Shown one piece after another: positions 36,775 through 46,806 of a stretch of 64,000 bases of DNA. This stretch comes from CAIYRG01 sp965247505. Lineage in GTDB: Bacteria > Pseudomonadota > Alphaproteobacteria > Micropepsales > Micropepsaceae. Under the pieces are notes generated by a model, which saw only the letters and a program-made list of their open reading frames with translations, did no database searches and was not told the origin of the DNA. Position numbers and translations under genes: made by a program. How positions within the stretch are numbered: position 1 is the first letter of the stretch; the number at the start of each line of letters is the position of its first letter. The stretch is from positions 2,914,001 to 2,978,000 of the forward strand of contig OZ252020.1 of the NCBI GenBank assembly GCA_965247505.1. Direction: 5' to 3'.

Positions 36775-38301
36775 ATGGGCGTTGTAACCAAGGGGCTGTT
36801 CACCGGCTGGGTACTAGTGCTTTCAGTTGCCGGCGCAGCTGCGGCCGATAGCGATCCCGCTCTTATCGAAGCTGCCAAGAACCAAGATATCGATGCGGTA
36901 CAAGCGCTGCTGCAGGACAATGCGGATGTCAATTTATCTCAAGCCGATGGCGCGACCGCGCTCGCCTGGGTGTCGTATTGGGATGATCTGGGAACGGCGG
37001 ATCTATTGCTTCAAGCGGGCGCCGACGCAAATCTTGCAAATGATCATGGCGTCACCCCGCTTTCGCTGGCCTGTAACAACGCTAGCGCTCTCATGGTCGA
37101 AAAATTATTGAACGCTGGTGCAAATCCGAATGCTGCCCAGTGGTATGGCGAGACTCCACTGATGAGTTGTGCTCGGACAGGAAATGTCTCTGCCGTTCGA
37201 TTGCTGCTCGGCCACGCGGCCGATGTGAATCTGCACGAAATGGAGCGCGGACAAACGGCTCTTATGTGGGCGGTGGCGGAACACCATTCTGAAATTGTGC
37301 GCGCGCTGATCGAGCGTGGCGCCGACGTGAACGTAACTACGCAAGGTGGTTTTACTGCGCTTATGTTCGCCGCTCAACAAGGTGATGTGGAATCTGCGCG
37401 CATATTGTTACAAAGCGGGGCAGAATTGGACGCTGCCACGCCCAAACAAGACAATGCTTTAACAGTTGCGAGCGCCAGCGGATCCGAGGAGGTCGCAATC
37501 TTTCTGCTGGGGGCAGGTGCAGATCCGAATGTCGAGGACGGTCATGGGATTGCGCCGTTGCATTATGCGGTAGCGCAAGGGATCGCAGACATCACCAACA
37601 TCGCACCGACTGCCGCGTTTGACGAACATTACAGGGTGCGTCCTTCGAACATGTTGGAATTGGCAAGCGCTCTGCTTGCCCATGGCGCAAACCCAAACGC
37701 TCGAGTCAGGGACGTCCTGGAGACCTTCGGTACCACTGTGGGATTGAACGGGCCGGGGGCCCCCAGCATGGTCGATGCCACTCCGTTTTTCCTGGCGGCA
37801 CTATCGGCCGATGTAGAGCTTATGCGTATGCTCCTGGCCGCAGGCGCCGATCCCTATTTGCCGACCCTGGGAAATACGACACCTTTGATGGCGGCGACGG
37901 GAGGAGTGTTCGACGCGAACCGAAGCGACGCGGATGAGCAGAAGGCTCTGGAGGCCGTCAGACTGGTGGTTGAACTGGGCGTTGATGTTAACGAAGCTAA
38001 TGCCGTGGGCCAAACCCCAATGCACGCAGCGGCCTTCACCGGGGCGACCGAAATGGTTCAGCTTCTGGCGGACAAGGGTGCTTCGGTGAATGTGCGATCG
38101 GCGAACGGAGAGACGCCTTGGAGTATGTCCTCCGGTATCAGTCCGGATGCGAACTATTCCGCCTTTTGGGCCGTCCACGAGGACACGGCGGATTTGCTCC
38201 TCAGATTGGGTGCCACTGCAATGACAGCGGCCGAGATTGAAGCGCTAAGTCCCGGAGAATTGCAGCGAGCAATAATCTACACATCACGCATACCAAACTG
38301 A
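36775..38301 (+). CDS. Exported ankyrin-repeat protein
   Basis: 508 residues. A signal peptide (residues 1-25, cleaved near GAAAADS) precedes about ten ankyrin repeats, many with the GADPN or GADVN turn (for example LLQAGADANLANDHGVTPLS). A long insertion separates repeats around residues 270-330. It follows the DUF1552 gene by 55 bp and is probably the third gene of the operon. Periplasmic ankyrin proteins are scaffolds; here one might hold the DUF1592/DUF1552 pair together. No enzymatic motif is visible. Confidence 0.9.
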   Translation: MGVVTKGLFTGWVLVLSVAGAAAADSDPALIEAAKNQDIDAVQALLQDNADVNLSQADGATALAWVSYWDDLGTADLLLQAGADANLANDHGVTPLSLACNNASALMVEKLLNAGANPNAAQWYGETPLMSCARTGNVSAVRLLLGHAADVNLHEMERGQTALMWAVAEHHSEIVRALIERGADVNVTTQGGFTALMFAAQQGDVESARILLQSGAELDAATPKQDNALTVASASGSEEVAIFLLGAGADPNVEDGHGIAPLHYAVAQGIADITNIAPTAAFDEHYRVRPSNMLELASALLAHGANPNARVRDVLETFGTTVGLNGPGAPSMVDATPFFLAALSADVELMRMLLAAGADPYLPTLGNTTPLMAATGGVFDANRSDADEQKALEAVRLVVELGVDVNEANAVGQTPMHAAAFTGATEMVQLLADKGASVNVRSANGETPWSMSSGISPDANYSAFWAVHEDTADLLLRLGATAMTAAEIEALSPGELQRAIIYTSRIPN

Positions 38302-38470
38302 GAACGGATACCCAGGTTTAGTAAATCGGCGTGGCTCCTACGCGGCGTGAACGGGGACAGCCTCATACTTCGTAAGGCCCAGCATAAGAGACAATATGTT
38401 TGAGCTCATTCGCACTGGATGAGGTGAAACGGCGCGTGCGCGGGATAATTGTTCTGGTCTGGCGTCGCCC
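38302..38470. other. Intergenic after the ankyrin gene
   Basis: No gene or clear terminator seen; leads directly into the inverted repeat unit at 38471. Confidence 0.4.
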
Positions 38471-38826
38471 GAATGTCCGCATTCGGGGTGCGGTCTCAAT
38501 GCATCAACGCAACACTAGCGGCAGGCCTCTCTGCCGGGGGTTAGAACCTCAAAGTCTTTCAGGACCGTTCTTGAGCCGTCCGGCCACTTTTCTCGGATGC
38601 GAGAGCGAATAGATCGAAAACACAGCACTCTTCAGAAAGCGTTATCAGAGCAGGCGTTTGACGTTCCCATTGGAGCTGGGCTGGCAGTGATTCCACGGCC
38701 CAGGCTTCTCGTGCAAGGTGAACCACGGACTATGCCTTTGGCTCGTAAGCACAAACTCAGACTCCTCCGTTTGCGCCAAGGTGTTGCGTCGACCGGTTGA
38801 GGCGGCAGGGGTAGAGCAGACATTCC
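38471..38826 (+). repeat. About 0.35-kb repeat unit, inverted copy at 49645-49999
   Basis: The unit starts with a half of the dispersed palindrome (AATGTCCGC) and ends with the other half (AGCAGACATTCC). Inside is a 67-codon frame (38597-38800, MRERIDRKHSTLQKALSEQA) that is identical in protein sequence to the frame at 49674-49877 on the minus strand. Whether that frame is expressed is unclear; its basic, low-complexity C-terminus looks only weakly protein-like. The two units face each other across about 11 kb. Confidence 0.8.
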
Positions 38827-38863
38827 CTAAAAGGTGGACCCATCCAGGAAAAGTGGAGGCGCC

Positions 38864-39736
38864 CTACACCGTTTGCATTGCTTCTGCCTCGAATTTGACG
38901 GGGCTTGTGAAGTCCCGCGTCGAGTGCCGACGGACTGGATTATAGAACCCGTCGATGTATCCGGCTATGGCAGTTTCAGCTTGGCTTCTTGACATGAACA
39001 CAGTCCTCCAGATCAGTTCTGACTTGATGGTTTTGAAGAAGGTCTCGACGACGGCGTTATCATAGCAATTTCCCTTACCGCTCATTGAGGCGAGGAAACC
39101 GAGTTCACCGAGGCGCGCCTGGTATGCGTCTGAGCAGTACTGGCTTCCCCGATCGCTATGGTGGATCACACCGGCGCCAGGTTGGCGCAGCCCGATAGCA
39201 CGGTTAAGCGCCCTGAGCGGCAGGTCGCTGGTCATGCGAGCGCCCACGGCCCAGCCGATGACGCGCCGGGAGTAGAGGTCGAGCATGACGGCCAGGTACA
39301 GCCAGCCCTGTGCCGTCCAGATATAGCTGATGTCGGCAGCCCATTTCTCGTTGGGTGCCTCGGCGGAGAAGTTCTGGTCGAGAAGGTTCGATGCGACGGC
39401 CTTGTTGTGCTGGCTGTCCGTCGTCTTTTTGAACTTCTGTTTCCGTTTTGGAGACAACCCATTTCCCCGCATCAGCCGAGCCACCCTATGGCGTCCAACC
39501 TCGATCCCATTCTCGGCAAGCTCGTGATGGACCCGCTCTGCACCCTAGCTCTCGCGGCTGCGCCGAAAGGCTGCCCGGACATGGGCGAGTAGAACCATGT
39601 CATCGAGCTGTCGCTGGCTTGGGCCGCGATTGCGCCAAGCGTAGAAGCCTGAGACGCTGACCTGCAGCAGTCTGCACAGGCGGAATATCGGCATCGCCAA
39701 CCCAGCCCTCTCCGCGTCGATGAACCGGAACCTCAT
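38864..39736 (-). pseudogene. IS3 copy C OrfB with nonsense mutation
   Basis: Identical layout to copy A, but the tyrosine codon TAC in RESYGAER has become TAG near 39545 (plus strand CACCCTAGC instead of CACCGTAGC). Translation would stop after 63 residues, before the DDE domain. Confidence 0.92.
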
Positions 39737-40029
39737 CGACTTTCCCTGGCGAAGAAGGCCAGCGCTTTTTTTAGGAGATCACGTTCCTGACGGGCCAGAT
39801 CACGCTCTCGGCGTAGACGGGTAATTTCCTTCGCTGCATCCTCATGCGGACCGGAAAGCAAATCCTCCTCACGCAATTCTGCGACCCAGCGGCCGAGCGC
39901 GCTGACGCTGATCCCAAGATCTCCTGCTATCTGCCGCTGCCTGCGCCCGCTCGTCTGTAAAAGACGGACGGCTTCTTCCTTGAAGGCCCGATCAAACCGC
40001 CGGCCCTTGTTCCCATTCTGCTTCGACAT
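39733..40029 (-). CDS. IS3 copy C OrfA
   Basis: 98 residues, the same protein as in copy A. With its OrfB broken it could still bind ends and modulate the other copies. Confidence 0.92.
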   Translation of the reverse strand: MSKQNGNKGRRFDRAFKEEAVRLLQTSGRRQRQIAGDLGISVSALGRWVAELREEDLLSGPHEDAAKEITRLRRERDLARQERDLLKKALAFFARESR

Positions 40030-40091
40030 TTGCACCTCCTGCGATCAAAATCCTATCGCAGGACGTCTCCACTTTCGTCAGCAGGGTCCAG

Positions 40092-42107
40092 ACGGGTTTT
40101 TCTGGCGCGGACATTATTCGCGGCGGCGCGACGACCGATATCATCGATGGCTTAGCCGGAGACGACACGCTTTTCGGCGGATTCGGCAACGATCTTATCT
40201 TCGGTGGCGACGGCGCAGACCGCTTGATCGGCGGAGACGGCGGAGACGTACTTGAAGGCGGAAGCGGTAACGACAAGCTGGAGGGCGGCCTTGGCCGCGA
40301 TACCGCAAGCTATGAGAGCGCAACGAGCGGTGTAACCGTCAGTCTCACCCTGACAGCGGCGCAAAACACAATAGGCGCGGGAAGCGATGAGCTGACCGAA
40401 ATCGAGCGCCTGACGGGATCGGCACACAACGACACGCTGACCGGTGATTCCGGCGTGAACCTCATCGATGGGGGCGCCGGAAACGACAACGTTACCGGCG
40501 GTTCGGGCGGCGATTTCCTCGCCGGAGGGCCTGGAACGGATTTGCTTTCCGGTGGCGTCGGCCAAGACACGATCTTTGGCGATGACGGCGATGACATCGT
40601 CTATGGCGACTCCGGCGACGATTATCTTTATGGCGACGATCCGAACCCAAATCCCGCGCTCACCATGGGCTCCGGGACAGCGAATCCGGCAATAACAATC
40701 GCCGTACCCAATGCGCTCGATCCCGGTGTGACGGCGGTTCGACTCGATACTGGATTCAGTCTGGCGTCGAACGCCAACATCATCAATTCGACGCTGTTTC
40801 CGCATATGAGCGCGTCCGCGACTTCGACCGGGGATTACATCTACTATGCGTTCCAGGCTTACGCCGGAATGACCGGTTATTTCGACATCGACGTTAGCTC
40901 CGGGTTTGATCCCTACATCTATCTTTTCGATGCGGACGGAAATCTTCTGGCCGAAGACGACGACTCGGTTCCAACGGCCGGCGCGGGTGGAAGTACGGGA
41001 AGTACGGCGCGAATCGATTCCTATCTGGTCTATGTGTTCGGCTCTACCGGTCTGTATTTTCTTCGTGCCGCCGATTGGATAGCAGTAGAAATCCCAGCCG
41101 GCGCAAAATTTGATCTTCAATTCTCGCTCAACACGACTATTGATCCCGACTATGTCCGTCCGGCGGCCGCCGCACCCGGCTACGATCAGCTGTTTGGCGG
41201 AATCGGAAACGACTGGCTTTATGGCGGTTCTGGCAATGACACACTCGATGGCGGCTCTGGTAACGACACGCTCAACGGCGGATTGCATGTGGATAGTGCG
41301 GTTTTATCCGGCAACTGCTCTGATTATGTGATCACTCCTGGAGCCTCATCGGCAATGATCTCAGGTCCCGATGGCACCGACACGCTGGAGCGGGTCGAAC
41401 GTTTAGTGTTCGACGATATGACCCTCAACCTGCCGTTTATTTTAGGCGTATCGGTCGATGTTGCCAATGCCGATCCCGATAGTTTCATGGTCGCCATCCG
41501 CGACTTCGACGGCAACGATCTTGGCAGCTTTAATAGCTGGTTCAGGATCGGCTCGACCGACATTCAGCGCGACGGGGATACAGAATACATCTTCGTCAAC
41601 CGTGACAATGGCCGCTGGGCGACGGTTGGTCCCGCCTATGATGGTCTGATTTATTTCAATGACCATAGTTGGGGCGGCGATACGCGCGTGGTCGGCATAT
41701 ATATCGATCCGCTGGTAGAATCCGGCGACGTTGAACAGGGCGGCCCGTTCGACAGTCAGCAGCGGTTCCAGAACGATCTCAACATTGAGAACATCAACGC
41801 CGTTCTTCATGCCGATGATTACGATGGAGATGGCCTACAGGAGATTTATTTTGGCCTGACAGACGAGACGGCCTATCTCCATGCTTATATGCACGCGGAC
41901 GGCAATATCCGTTACGCCAATTATCAGAGCGAAGCGTAAGCCATCCAATATCTGACCGACAACGGATTCACTTCGGAGACTTGGGATTCGTGGCTTTACG
42001 GCCGTGGTTCGGCCAGCTTTGTTCTCCCGGATTCGAGTTCCAGTGGAACAGACTTATTCGCCGCCAGTTTTGGCGCCATAGGTAGCCTATTCGCAGCCGC
42101 GGCGTAG
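40092..42107 (+). pseudogene. RTX (haemolysin-type calcium-binding) protein, 5'-truncated, with late nonsense codon
   Basis: The frame is open from the IS3 copy C border (TGFSGADIIRGG) with no proper start; the first ATG is at 40224. Blocks of nine-residue RTX repeats are clear: GGFGNDLIFGGDGADRLIGG, GGAGNDNVTGG through GDSGDDYLYGDD, and GGIGNDWLYGGSGNDTLDGG. Between them lies a pre-peptidase-like beta domain (FDIDVSSGFDPYIYLFDADG), and a unique C-terminal domain follows. A TAA at 41937-41939 ends the frame, but the same frame continues for 55 more codons with protein-like sequence (AIQYLTDNGFTSETWDSWLY) to a TAG at 42105-42107, so CAA to TAA is likely. Type I secretion signals are normally C-terminal and would be lost. 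Confidence 0.85.
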
Positions 42108-42265
42108 TGGCCGGGGCAGTCTAGGTCCTCCAAACGACATGAGAAGATGTTGGCCTGAACTTGGCCTTACCCGCTCTAGTTCGCCGCCCTCTCAAACCTT
42201 TCCCTAAGAAAGCCGGGCAGGTCCGCGTATAGTTCAAGACCTGAAAGCATCAACGGGAGAGACTT

Positions 42266-42808
42266 ATGAGAATCCAACAGATTTTTCTATCGCGAGCAGT
42301 TGCAGCATTGGCAATATTGCTGATGTCTACGTCGGTACAACCGACTTTTGGTCAAGAACCGGCACGCCCGGCTCCTGCACCGGCACTGATTTCACTCGCG
42401 GAGGCCCGCGTTATCATCGATGCAGCAATCACCTTCACACGCCAGCGAAATATGTCCATGGCCATCGTGGTCGTGGATCAATCCGGTTATGTCGTCTCGT
42501 CGGCTCGTATGGACGAATCTTCATTTCGCAACATGCGCTTTGCTCAGGGTAAGGCATTCGCTTCGGCCCTGTACTCACAGAGCACGGAAATTTTGGGTGA
42601 ATTGGCGACGACTCGGCCAGACCGATTCTTTGGAATTATGAATATGCACCCAGGTAAGGTTTACCTTGTGGGGGGCGGAGTACCACTTGCCGTAGACGGC
42701 GAACTTGTTGGCGCAGTCGGCGTCGCCGGCCAGCCCCAAGGTTCTGACGATATGTCCGCGCGGGCCGGGATCACGGCTTGGGAAAGTTTTAGAGCAAGCG
42801 GCGAATGA
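42266..42808 (+). CDS. Exported GlcG/HbpS-family protein
   Basis: 180 residues. A signal peptide of about 29 residues (cleaved near TFGQ) precedes a GlcG/HbpS domain: SLAEARVIIDAAITFTRQRN, MAIVVVDQSGYVVSSARMD, GKAFASALYSQST and PLAVDGELVGAVGVAGQP with the glycine-rich GGGVPL loop. Family members bind haem or act as small sensors or enzymes accessory to glycolate and glycerol use. A GGGAGAG site precedes the start. It stands alone; a role alongside the cytochrome gene 375 bp downstream is possible but unproven. Confidence 0.88.
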   Translation: MRIQQIFLSRAVAALAILLMSTSVQPTFGQEPARPAPAPALISLAEARVIIDAAITFTRQRNMSMAIVVVDQSGYVVSSARMDESSFRNMRFAQGKAFASALYSQSTEILGELATTRPDRFFGIMNMHPGKVYLVGGGVPLAVDGELVGAVGVAGQPQGSDDMSARAGITAWESFRASGE

Positions 42809-42851
42809 TAATGACCTGACGGGCTTTTCGTACTGACACCATTGCAGAGTT

Positions 42852-42927
42852 TTTGTCCGCTTCCGGGGGGTGAGCGGACATGGCCCCAGACCCCCAAAAT
42901 GTCGGCTTTTGACATGAGCGGACATCC
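42852..42927. repeat. Two copies of the dispersed palindrome
   Basis: TTGTCCGCTTCCGGGGGGTG then AGCGGACAT (42852-42881), and AATGTCGGCTTTTGACATGA then GCGGACAT (42897-42924). They lie in the 374-bp gap between the HbpS-like and cytochrome genes, which otherwise holds no gene. Confidence 0.8.
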
Positions 42928-43182
42928 GGCTCCCTCGAACGTTGTGGCCGAACGCGGTTACCTCGATGCCAAGACGCCTCTGTAACGCTGTTCGGGCGTC
43001 ATGCGAGGCACTACTCTTTCTTCTCGATGGCCACATTAACCGGCCATCTGGGAAATGTCGGTATTGATAGTGCCAGCGACCCCGCGCATACTTTTAATTA
43101 GGTGGGACTGCGCTGCAGCCGCCACGGACATGGCGGCAGCGATGCAGGTACCCAGGAATTTGTCTATGCGCGGGAGGACTCT

Positions 43183-43989
43183 ATGAAAGCACCGATCCAT
43201 TTGGCTCTCTTGATGGTCCTTGCGGCGATGCCGATGGGCGTCGAAGGCGCCGAGTCCGACCCGGCGAACCTCGAGACCTGCGCCGCCTGCCACGGCGCCA
43301 ATGGTATCAGCGCGGCTGCCGGAATCCCGAACCTTGCCGGGCAGAAGGCAAACTATCTGAGCGGCCAGCTCTCCGCCTTCAAGGAGGGCACGCGCGAAAA
43401 CAACCTCATGAACACCATCGCCTCGCAGCTCGCCGATGACGAGATCGAAGCGTTGGCGGCGTATTTTGCCTCCCGGCAGGGCGCACCAGACGGCGAGACG
43501 CAGTCGGAGGTGCCGCCCCAATTGGCGATGGGCAAAATCTCCATCCCGGATGACTATCAGAGCGGGCTTACCGTGTATCGCACCGTGGATTATCCGGCGC
43601 CGCGCAATCAGGTTCGTTTCAACTACGCCAACGAGGCGGCGCTGGCGGCGGCGCGCGCCGACCAGCCCCTGCCCGACGGGTCGTTTCTCCTAGTCGCCAA
43701 CTTCTCGGCCGTGCTCGGCGACGACGGCAATCCCATCACAGGCCCGGACGGCCATTTCGTACCCGGAGATCCGGTCAGCTTTACCGCCGCGGCACGCGAG
43801 CCTGGGTGGGGCGACGCCATCCCGGCACTGCTGCGCAACGAGAACTGGCACTTCAATAGTTACATGGCGGATGGAACGCCGAATACAGGCAGTCAGGCCA
43901 ATTGCCTAGTCTGCCACCTGCCGCAGGCCGACACGAGCTACATCTTCACGCACGCGGAGCTGACCGAGGCAGCGAAGCAGGAAAACTAA
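43183..43989 (+). CDS. Exported diheme-type cytochrome c protein
   Basis: 268 residues from the ATG at 43183 (GGGAGGACTCT before it). Signal peptide ends near GVEGA. The N-terminal domain is c4/c5-like with C33-AA-C36-H37 and a later Met-ligand candidate in ENNLMNTIASQL. The C-terminal half resembles a cytochrome P460-type domain (NWHFNSYMADGTPN) and ends with a second C241-LV-C244-H245. Such proteins transfer electrons from periplasmic oxidases. No partner oxidase is adjacent; the molybdenum hydroxylase at 8.4 kb and the DUF1592 protein are far away. Confidence 0.88.
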   Translation: MKAPIHLALLMVLAAMPMGVEGAESDPANLETCAACHGANGISAAAGIPNLAGQKANYLSGQLSAFKEGTRENNLMNTIASQLADDEIEALAAYFASRQGAPDGETQSEVPPQLAMGKISIPDDYQSGLTVYRTVDYPAPRNQVRFNYANEAALAAARADQPLPDGSFLLVANFSAVLGDDGNPITGPDGHFVPGDPVSFTAAAREPGWGDAIPALLRNENWHFNSYMADGTPNTGSQANCLVCHLPQADTSYIFTHAELTEAAKQEN

Positions 43990-44250
43990 ATCGGTTTGCC
44001 CTGATAGGAATTCTTACCGTCGTCATCCGCTCCCTAGGCGGCGTTAAATCCGGGCCCAACGCTCCCAAACTTCGTCCTTCTCTAACGCACTGAAACCGTA
44101 ATGGCTTTTCTGGTCACCAATTCCTTGATCCATCGAACACTCCATCTCTTCCAATTAAGATAAAGTGTTGCGTCCATCGCTTGAGACCACCCCGCGAAAG
44201 CGGACATTGAAGAACATCGCCGAGAGTGCGCCTTAGACTCGCGCACTTCC

Positions 44251-45696
44251 CTAACCGAGGAGGTTACGCTCAAAGCCTGCCCTCTGGACGACACCATCGC
44301 GCGCATCCTCGGCCAGTTCCAGTACGCGCGATAGATCGACACCGGTAAGACCGCCGCGCCACTTCTTCGCCCTGCCGGCGATGAATACGGTGTCGACATG
44401 GCTCGGATTCATCATATTGACCACGGTGCCGGGCGCGTTGTTCAGCGGCCAAACATCCAGCTGGTCGGCCTTGAGCAATACGATATCGGCCTCCTTGCCG
44501 GGCGTCAGCGTGCCGATTTTATCCTCGAGCCCGGTGCAGCGCGCGCCCTCGATCGTGGCGAATTCCAGCACCTCGCGGCAGGTGAGCAGCGGCGGCAGGT
44601 TCTGCTCACCATTGCGCGCGCGCTGGAGCAGGAGAAGGCGTTGCAAGGTGAGCGTCGCCCGCATCTGCGTGAAGGAGTCCTGCGACATGGCTACGGTGAG
44701 GTCCGAACTTAAGCTTGGGCGTACGCCGTTATCGAGCGCGTCCTGGATTGCCGGCATGCCGTGGCCCATGGTCATTTCGGTCGGGACGGAGAGCGCCACG
44801 CCGCCACCGCTGTCCCGGATCAGCCGCCATGCCTGGGCGGAGAGATGCGAGCAGTGGAGATATACGTCGCCCGGGCGCAGGAACCCCGCGCGCCCGAGCT
44901 CCATCAGCATCGGTTCGTTCGGGCCGTTGATGCCGTGGCAGACTGCGCTAACGCCAGCCTCGCGCGCGAAACTGAAAAGATCGGTATTTAAATTGGCGGT
45001 GAGCGCGAGCGTGAGGAGCTGATCATCCGAATTGAAATAAGTCTGGCGCAGCCGATAGAGGTCCTGCGGATATTGTGCGTCGGGGCCGGCGCCGCGCGCA
45101 TAGGCGTAGACCACGCGCAGGCCTGATTCCCGGTGGGCGGCGATGGCGGCGTCGCTGTGCTCGGGCGTGTGATTCACCTGAGAGGTATCGATGGCTGTTG
45201 TAGTGCCGTTGTTGATCATGCCAAGCGCGGTGACCAGAACGCCGGCGTAGGCGTCCGGCGGCAAATAGGCGGGGGTGAGCGTGGCGTTGACGTCCCGGTT
45301 ATAGTCGGGGTCGATGAGCCCATTGGGCAGGATGTTCCTGAGGATGCCCTGATAGAAATGGTGATGGGTGTCGACGAAGCCTGGGATCACAATCCGATTC
45401 GCCGCATCGACGACCACGATCGCCTCGTCCGAGACTGCGATCTCGGATCGAATTTCGGCGATCCTACCATCCTCGATGAGCAAATCGGCCTGAGCGAAAT
45501 CACCGAGGTCGGGATCGAGCGTCAGCACCACGCCGCCCTTAAGAAGTATGCGCCGCGCCGCCTCGACGCGGGTGAGTTCGGCATCCGCGGCCGTTAGGTT
45601 TTGCGCGAAGGCTGCTGAGCTCAGAAGCGCCGGCGCTCCGACGGCAATGCTTGCACCGGACTTCAGAAATACGCGGCGTGACGGGCGAGCGGACAT
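44251..45696 (-). CDS. Tat-exported amidohydrolase (TrzN/cytosine deaminase-like)
   Basis: 481 residues. Twin-arginine signal S6-R7-R8-V-F-L and an AFAQ site near residue 32. The metal-dependent hydrolase core has the HxH motif in VDTHHHFYQG, a third histidine in HGINGPNEPM, HCSHLSAQ, and the catalytic aspartate in SSDLTVAM. The C-terminal beta-sandwich (TPGKEADIVLLKADQ) is usual for the guanine deaminase/TrzN/AtzA branch. Known members remove amino or chloro groups from purines and triazines in the cytosol; export is uncommon. Substrate unknown. Confidence 0.9.
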   Translation of the reverse strand: MSARPSRRVFLKSGASIAVGAPALLSSAAFAQNLTAADAELTRVEAARRILLKGGVVLTLDPDLGDFAQADLLIEDGRIAEIRSEIAVSDEAIVVVDAANRIVIPGFVDTHHHFYQGILRNILPNGLIDPDYNRDVNATLTPAYLPPDAYAGVLVTALGMINNGTTTAIDTSQVNHTPEHSDAAIAAHRESGLRVVYAYARGAGPDAQYPQDLYRLRQTYFNSDDQLLTLALTANLNTDLFSFAREAGVSAVCHGINGPNEPMLMELGRAGFLRPGDVYLHCSHLSAQAWRLIRDSGGGVALSVPTEMTMGHGMPAIQDALDNGVRPSLSSDLTVAMSQDSFTQMRATLTLQRLLLLQRARNGEQNLPPLLTCREVLEFATIEGARCTGLEDKIGTLTPGKEADIVLLKADQLDVWPLNNAPGTVVNMMNPSHVDTVFIAGRAKKWRGGLTGVDLSRVLELAEDARDGVVQRAGFERNLLG

Positions 45697-46092
45697 GAAC
45701 TTCCCTCCTCTAACGATGGCCGGCCGCCGGCAAGGAGTTGGCAGCTAAGCACACATCCTAGGCGAACACCTACGTTAGGAGAAGACAGGAAGACTCCGCG
45801 CGCGTTGCGAGGCCATTCGCCAGGCGCCGGTACTCATATTCGGCGCAGATCGACACGCGCACCGAAGCGGTGCGCGAAGCGGCGCCGTTCAAGCGCGTGC
45901 AAGTGGCTCCCGCCCAGAAGGGCTGTTCGACCAACCGAATGATCTCCTTGTGAGGTAGATGTCCGCTATTGGCACTAAGCAGACATTGCTGCGCTGCAAC
46001 ATGAATGTCCGCTTAGTGCTGCGGCCTCAGGTGATCGATGCAACATGGATGAGCCGGTGCTCCAATGTGCGCAATTGTCCGCTCAATCTGCG
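45697..46092. repeat. Intergenic region with dispersed palindromes
   Basis: A complete copy lies at 45959-45987 (ATGTCCGCTATTGGCACTAA then GCAGACATT), with a half copy at 46003-46022. The rest (45775-45955) is GC-rich with no supported gene. Confidence 0.75.
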
Positions 46093-46806
46093 CTAAGATC
46101 TACTGATCTTGAGCAGCCCCTTCTCCGTACACAGGGCTTCAACATGGAGTCCCGACCAAACTGGTCCCGAACCCTTAATAACGCTCCGCTCTGCGTGCCG
46201 GTCCGCATCATCTAGATAGATTTCACAGCTGCTCTTAAGCCGGTCTATGCACCAGTCAAGCGGAACGCTTCTGCTCGCAGCCCCATATTGGCCGACGGGC
46301 GGACCGTCAATCAGAGCAATGTCAAAATCTACATCTGCGCTACTAAGGTCGTAAGATTGAAATTCGGGAAGTCCAAGACGTGGTCCGTATCGTTTCATCG
46401 CAACAAGTCGGATATCGACAAGATGCTGCAGTCCGATCTGTTCAATTTGTTCCCGAATTTCATTGGCGAAGTGAGGGTCATGTTCAAAGGAAACAAGCGA
46501 TCCGGCGCCGGCTGCGCGAAGTGCGGCGCCGATGGCGACTGTCGACTTTCCTGCGCAGAATTCGACCAGCTGTGGCGCGCTTCGCGTCTGCAACGCCCTG
46601 AGAATGATGAGCAATGCATCGGGTGAAAGGGCCCACTCGCGAAGTTGGCCTAGTTGTACATGAGGCCCAATGATGTCTCTGATTTCGAGCAGATCCGAGA
46701 TTTGCGCATAGATGTTGTCGACATCAGACTTGAGTGCAAGCTGGGGAAACTTGAGTGCAAGCCGAGGAAATATGCGTTTAAATAGTGAGCGCTCATTCTT
46801 ATTCAT
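46093..46806 (-). CDS. Class I SAM-dependent methyltransferase-like protein
   Basis: 237 residues. A Rossmann start is visible in LVEFCAGKSTVAIGAALRAA (glycine motif in modified form), then SLVSFEHDPHFANEIREQIE (acidic residue binding the ribose) and DIALIDGPPVGQYG. This resembles methyltransferase_24-type proteins. The N-terminal 75 residues are helical and contain a repeated LALKFPQLALK-like stretch. Isolated gene; neither substrate nor partner is indicated. Confidence 0.7.
   Translation of the reverse strand: MNKNERSLFKRIFPRLALKFPQLALKSDVDNIYAQISDLLEIRDIIGPHVQLGQLREWALSPDALLIILRALQTRSAPQLVEFCAGKSTVAIGAALRAAGAGSLVSFEHDPHFANEIREQIEQIGLQHLVDIRLVAMKRYGPRLGLPEFQSYDLSSADVDFDIALIDGPPVGQYGAASRSVPLDWCIDRLKSSCEIYLDDADRHAERSVIKGSGPVWSGLHVEALCTEKGLLKISRS

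Larger units (their letters stand above)
38835..40090 (-). mobile_element. IS3-family element copy C, 1256 bp, inactive
   Basis: Ends as in copy A. Flanking triplets AGG and GAC differ, so no duplication. The right end truncates the RTX gene. OrfB has a nonsense mutation, so the copy cannot make its own transposase. Confidence 0.94.

Noticed and set aside
40152..41288. 378-codon minus-strand frame over the RTX gene
   Set aside because: It mirrors the repetitive RTX coding sequence; the plus strand has unmistakable RTX repeats.
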